In this document: positions 6,303 through 7,508 of the stretch, in pieces
Position numbering within the stretch: the stretch's first letter is position 1
How the letters are laid out: every line of letters begins with the position of its first letter
Source of the DNA: Bradyrhizobiaceae bacterium
Lineage (GTDB): Bacteria; Pseudomonadota; Alphaproteobacteria; Rhizobiales; Hyphomicrobiaceae
Length of the DNA stretch: 7,508 bases
NCBI GenBank assembly: GCA_947475855.1
Contig: CANJPN010000305.1
Location: 1-7,508, forward strand
Reading direction: 5' to 3'
The notes under the pieces: generated by a model
Told to the model about the DNA's origin: nothing
Databases searched by the model: none
Seen by the model: the letters and a program-made list of their open reading frames with translations, nothing else
Translations under genes and position numbers: made by a program

Positions 6303-6445
6303 GCCACCCTCCGCACTTCTTCATGCAGTTCCAAGCGCCTAGTTGACCACCTTTGAACAAAAATCCGGTGAACATTGATCCGCCCACCAATCAAAATACG
6401 GCCTTTCTTCGCGAAAAATGCACGCCACCCGTGACTGAACTTCGG

Positions 6446-7204
6446 TCAATTACCGAAACGGCTCGCCACGCCCGGGATCGCCTCGCAGAAGCCGCGCAGC
6501 AGATCCATGTAGTTGCGATAACCCAGCCGCGCATGGGCCTCTTCGACCGTCAGTCGCGCTTGCCGGGCGAGAAACGGCACGTCGCCCCGGAACCGCTCGA
6601 ACAATTCGATCATGTGCGCCGCCCCCGGCAACCCGCTCCCTGACGGCGTACGATGCAGATGCCCTCTGACGATTCGGATCACCTCGTGAGGGTCGTCGCG
6701 ATGTGCAGCGGGATCGCTGCCGGCCAAATCCGACAGATATCGCGGCAGAGCGAAATCAATCGCGACCATGATGCATGCGCGCTTCGTCCTCTGCCTGCCG
6801 CCGCCGAATTGCCGCGCGCCCATCGCCAACCCGAGCTCGAACGGCATGTTGAACCGCGGCAGTCCCATCCTGCCAGCTTCGGTTCGCGACAGATCATGGA
6901 TGGTGTCATCGCTGTCCTCGATCAGTCGGCACAACTTGGCGAACCGTATATCGCCACCGTCGCTGTCCTCGAGGGCGCAGCGCACGCGATAGCCGGAAAT
7001 GGTGATGGCAAACAGCAATGCTTCGAAGCAAGGCAGGTAGTCGTCGAACGGACAGTTGATGAACACCTGCCCGTTCGGCCCATCGGCCTCGAGTGCTGGA
7101 CCTCTCGCCGCCTTGGCGTCGGCCGCCCTAGCCAAGATAATAGGCCCTGACTGCACGCGCGATCGATTGAGACCGCCGTCCGCCCGCCCCTTGAGATCGT
7201 GCAA
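6446..7204 (-). CDS. Uncharacterised protein with a nucleoside 2-deoxyribosyltransferase/TIR-like N-terminal domain
   Basis: The function is not established. Counting from the TTG at 7204 (252 aa), a Rossmann-like domain starts at VFINCPFD (47-54) and continues through GYRVRCALEDSD, a Lys/Arg-rich helix, IHDLSR (102-107) and NMPFELGLAMG (119-129). The pattern of an Asp/Ser-containing loop followed by FELG resembles the active site of nucleoside 2-deoxyribosyltransferases and related TIR-like enzymes, where the Glu (here E123) attacks a glycosidic bond. A charged helical region from about residue 150 to the end (YLSDLAGSDPAAH, RFRGDVPFLARQ) belongs to the same family of hypothetical proteins as I recall it. 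No signal peptide or membrane segment is seen. The start is uncertain: GTG at 7156 and TTG at 7135 (CAGGG 9 nt upstream) are alternatives, and the residues before about 45 look non-conserved. Enzyme activity and any defence role are inference. Confidence 0.7.
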   Translation of the reverse strand: MHDLKGRADGGLNRSRVQSGPIILARAADAKAARGPALEADGPNGQVFINCPFDDYLPCFEALLFAITISGYRVRCALEDSDGGDIRFAKLCRLIEDSDDTIHDLSRTEAGRMGLPRFNMPFELGLAMGARQFGGGRQRTKRACIMVAIDFALPRYLSDLAGSDPAAHRDDPHEVIRIVRGHLHRTPSGSGLPGAAHMIELFERFRGDVPFLARQARLTVEEAHARLGYRNYMDLLRGFCEAIPGVASRFGN

Positions 7205-7334
7205 TCTTCACGATGCCGCATGCCTTCGCAGCGGCCAGCGCCGCTCGCGACCAGGCCTTTCCGGGAGGTTTCGTACTGTCGCGACGGGAACCGCTGGTCC
7301 GCCCGCGAATGTCACGCCTCAGCCTTGCTGCCAT
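7128..7334 (-). CDS. Possible small basic hypothetical protein (doubtful)
   Basis: An open frame of 68 codons from the ATG at 7334 to a TAG at 7128-7130. The product is very basic (many Arg and Lys) and Ala-rich, with KAWSRAALAAAKACGIVKIA in the middle; I do not recognise it. It overlaps the N-terminal part of the longest form of the deoxyribosyltransferase-like gene in another frame. If that gene starts at the TTG at 7135, the two would overlap by 8 bases (TTGGCTAG), as in translationally coupled pairs. No good ribosome site precedes the ATG. In such GC-rich DNA, an open frame of this length may be accidental. Confidence 0.25.
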   Translation of the reverse strand: MAARLRRDIRGRTSGSRRDSTKPPGKAWSRAALAAAKACGIVKIARSQGAGGRRSQSIARAVRAYYLG

Positions 7335-7424
7335 TTCACCCGAACTCCGACCACGCTTGTAGGTAGTGCCCCAACACGTGGTGTAAGCCCACAGGCATGA
7401 TCCGGAGCGCCGCGGCTCGGATTG
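7335..7424. other. Non-coding stretch at the right edge, no recognisable gene
   Basis: No supported reading frame is seen. The stretch holds a CACGTG palindrome near 7376 and, at about 7401-7421, a hairpin pairing TCCG with CGGA and AGC with GCT with one bulged base. With the larger inverted repeat that follows, this makes a cluster of GC-rich dyads between the deoxyribosyltransferase-like gene and whatever lies to the right. Confidence 0.4.
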
Positions 7425-7454
7425 TCAGGCGGCCGGGATTGCCGGCGGCCTGAC
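7424..7454. repeat. Strong GC-rich inverted repeat at the right edge
   Basis: GTCAGGCGGCCGG (7424-7436) and CCGGCGGCCTGAC (7442-7454) pair over 13 positions with one mismatch around a 5-base GATTG loop. It would form a very stable hairpin on either strand. No T-run follows on either side, so it is not a textbook Rho-independent terminator, although its place at the stop codon of the possible partial gene would suit a 3'-end stabiliser. A dispersed palindromic repeat or the edge of a mobile element are alternatives. Confidence 0.65.
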
Positions 7455-7508
7455 GGTGGCATCATCGCAGAAGCCGGCCATCGTTTCCAGGCTCATGTAG
7501 CGGCGCGA
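7425..7508 (-). CDS. Possible 3' end of a gene entering from the right (27 codons)
   Basis: On the minus strand a frame is open from the right edge to a TGA at 7427-7425, ending with SRRYMSLETMAGFCDDATV and RPPAIPAA. The codons are GC-rich and the reading looks protein-like, but 27 codons are too few to identify a family or to exclude chance. Its stop lies inside the left arm of the 13-bp inverted repeat (minus-strand 3' side). Confidence 0.25.
   Translation of the reverse strand, partial: SRRYMSLETMAGFCDDATVRPPAIPAA

Noticed and set aside
5647..6390. A 247-codon minus-strand frame across the PilZ gene and the end of the TauE-like gene
   Set aside because: It competes with the PilZ frame, which has intact RxxxR and DxSxxG motifs and a good ribosome site; this frame has no recognisable domain.
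6653..7150. A 165-codon plus-strand open frame
   Set aside because: It is antisense to the deoxyribosyltransferase-like gene, whose conserved motif blocks are coherent over the whole length; no ribosome site or family match is seen for this frame.
7335..7508. Insertion sequence end at the right edge
   Set aside because: Dyads and a possible partial ORF are suggestive, but no transposase motif, terminal repeat pair or target duplication can be shown within the window.
1..7508. CRISPR array, tRNA or rRNA genes
   Set aside because: No regularly spaced direct repeats, no cloverleaf-like sequence with a TTCGA-type T-arm, and no rRNA-like conserved stretch were seen.

Overview
The window is GC-rich and reads as a chromosomal segment of an alphaproteobacterium, most likely from the Rhizobiales. 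The main reasons are a DUF1150 gene directly downstream of a small heat-shock gene, an RpoH-type promoter with a ROSE-like leader, the alphaproteobacterial style of the Mrp protein, and a lone PilZ protein. The genus cannot be named from sequence alone.

Layout from left to right: (1) minus strand, 1-1562: the first 520 residues of an Mrp/ApbC-type Fe-S carrier ATPase. It has an N-terminal MIP18/DUF59 domain, a His-rich linker, the P-loop ATPase core, and the start of a fused C-terminal DUF971 domain that runs off the left edge. (2) plus strand, 1760-3891: the two membrane subunits (DctQ and DctM types) of a TRAP transporter, with an ATGA overlap and no substrate-binding protein in view. (3) A hairpin placed to end transcription between converging genes. 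(4) minus strand, 4876 to 3984: an Hsp20 chaperone followed by a DUF1150 protein, preceded by a good RpoH promoter and a roughly 100-nt structured leader resembling a ROSE RNA thermometer. (5) plus strand, 5089-5838: a TauE/SafE-family permease diverging from the hsp20 promoter. (6) minus strand, 5877-6302: a PilZ-domain protein, converging with the permease. (7) minus strand, 6446-7204: an uncharacterised protein with features of the nucleoside 2-deoxyribosyltransferase/TIR-like fold. (8) A right-hand edge with no confident gene: a doubtful small basic ORF, a strong inverted repeat, and possibly the last codons of a gene entering from the right.

The clearest functional unit is the heat-shock block (promoter, leader, Hsp20, DUF1150). 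The TRAP pair is a transport operon whose solute is unknown. The most open-ended items are the deoxyribosyltransferase/TIR-like protein and the Mrp-DUF971 fusion, which has the same domain order as the plant chloroplast protein HCF101. I see no tRNA, rRNA, CRISPR array or clear insertion sequence.
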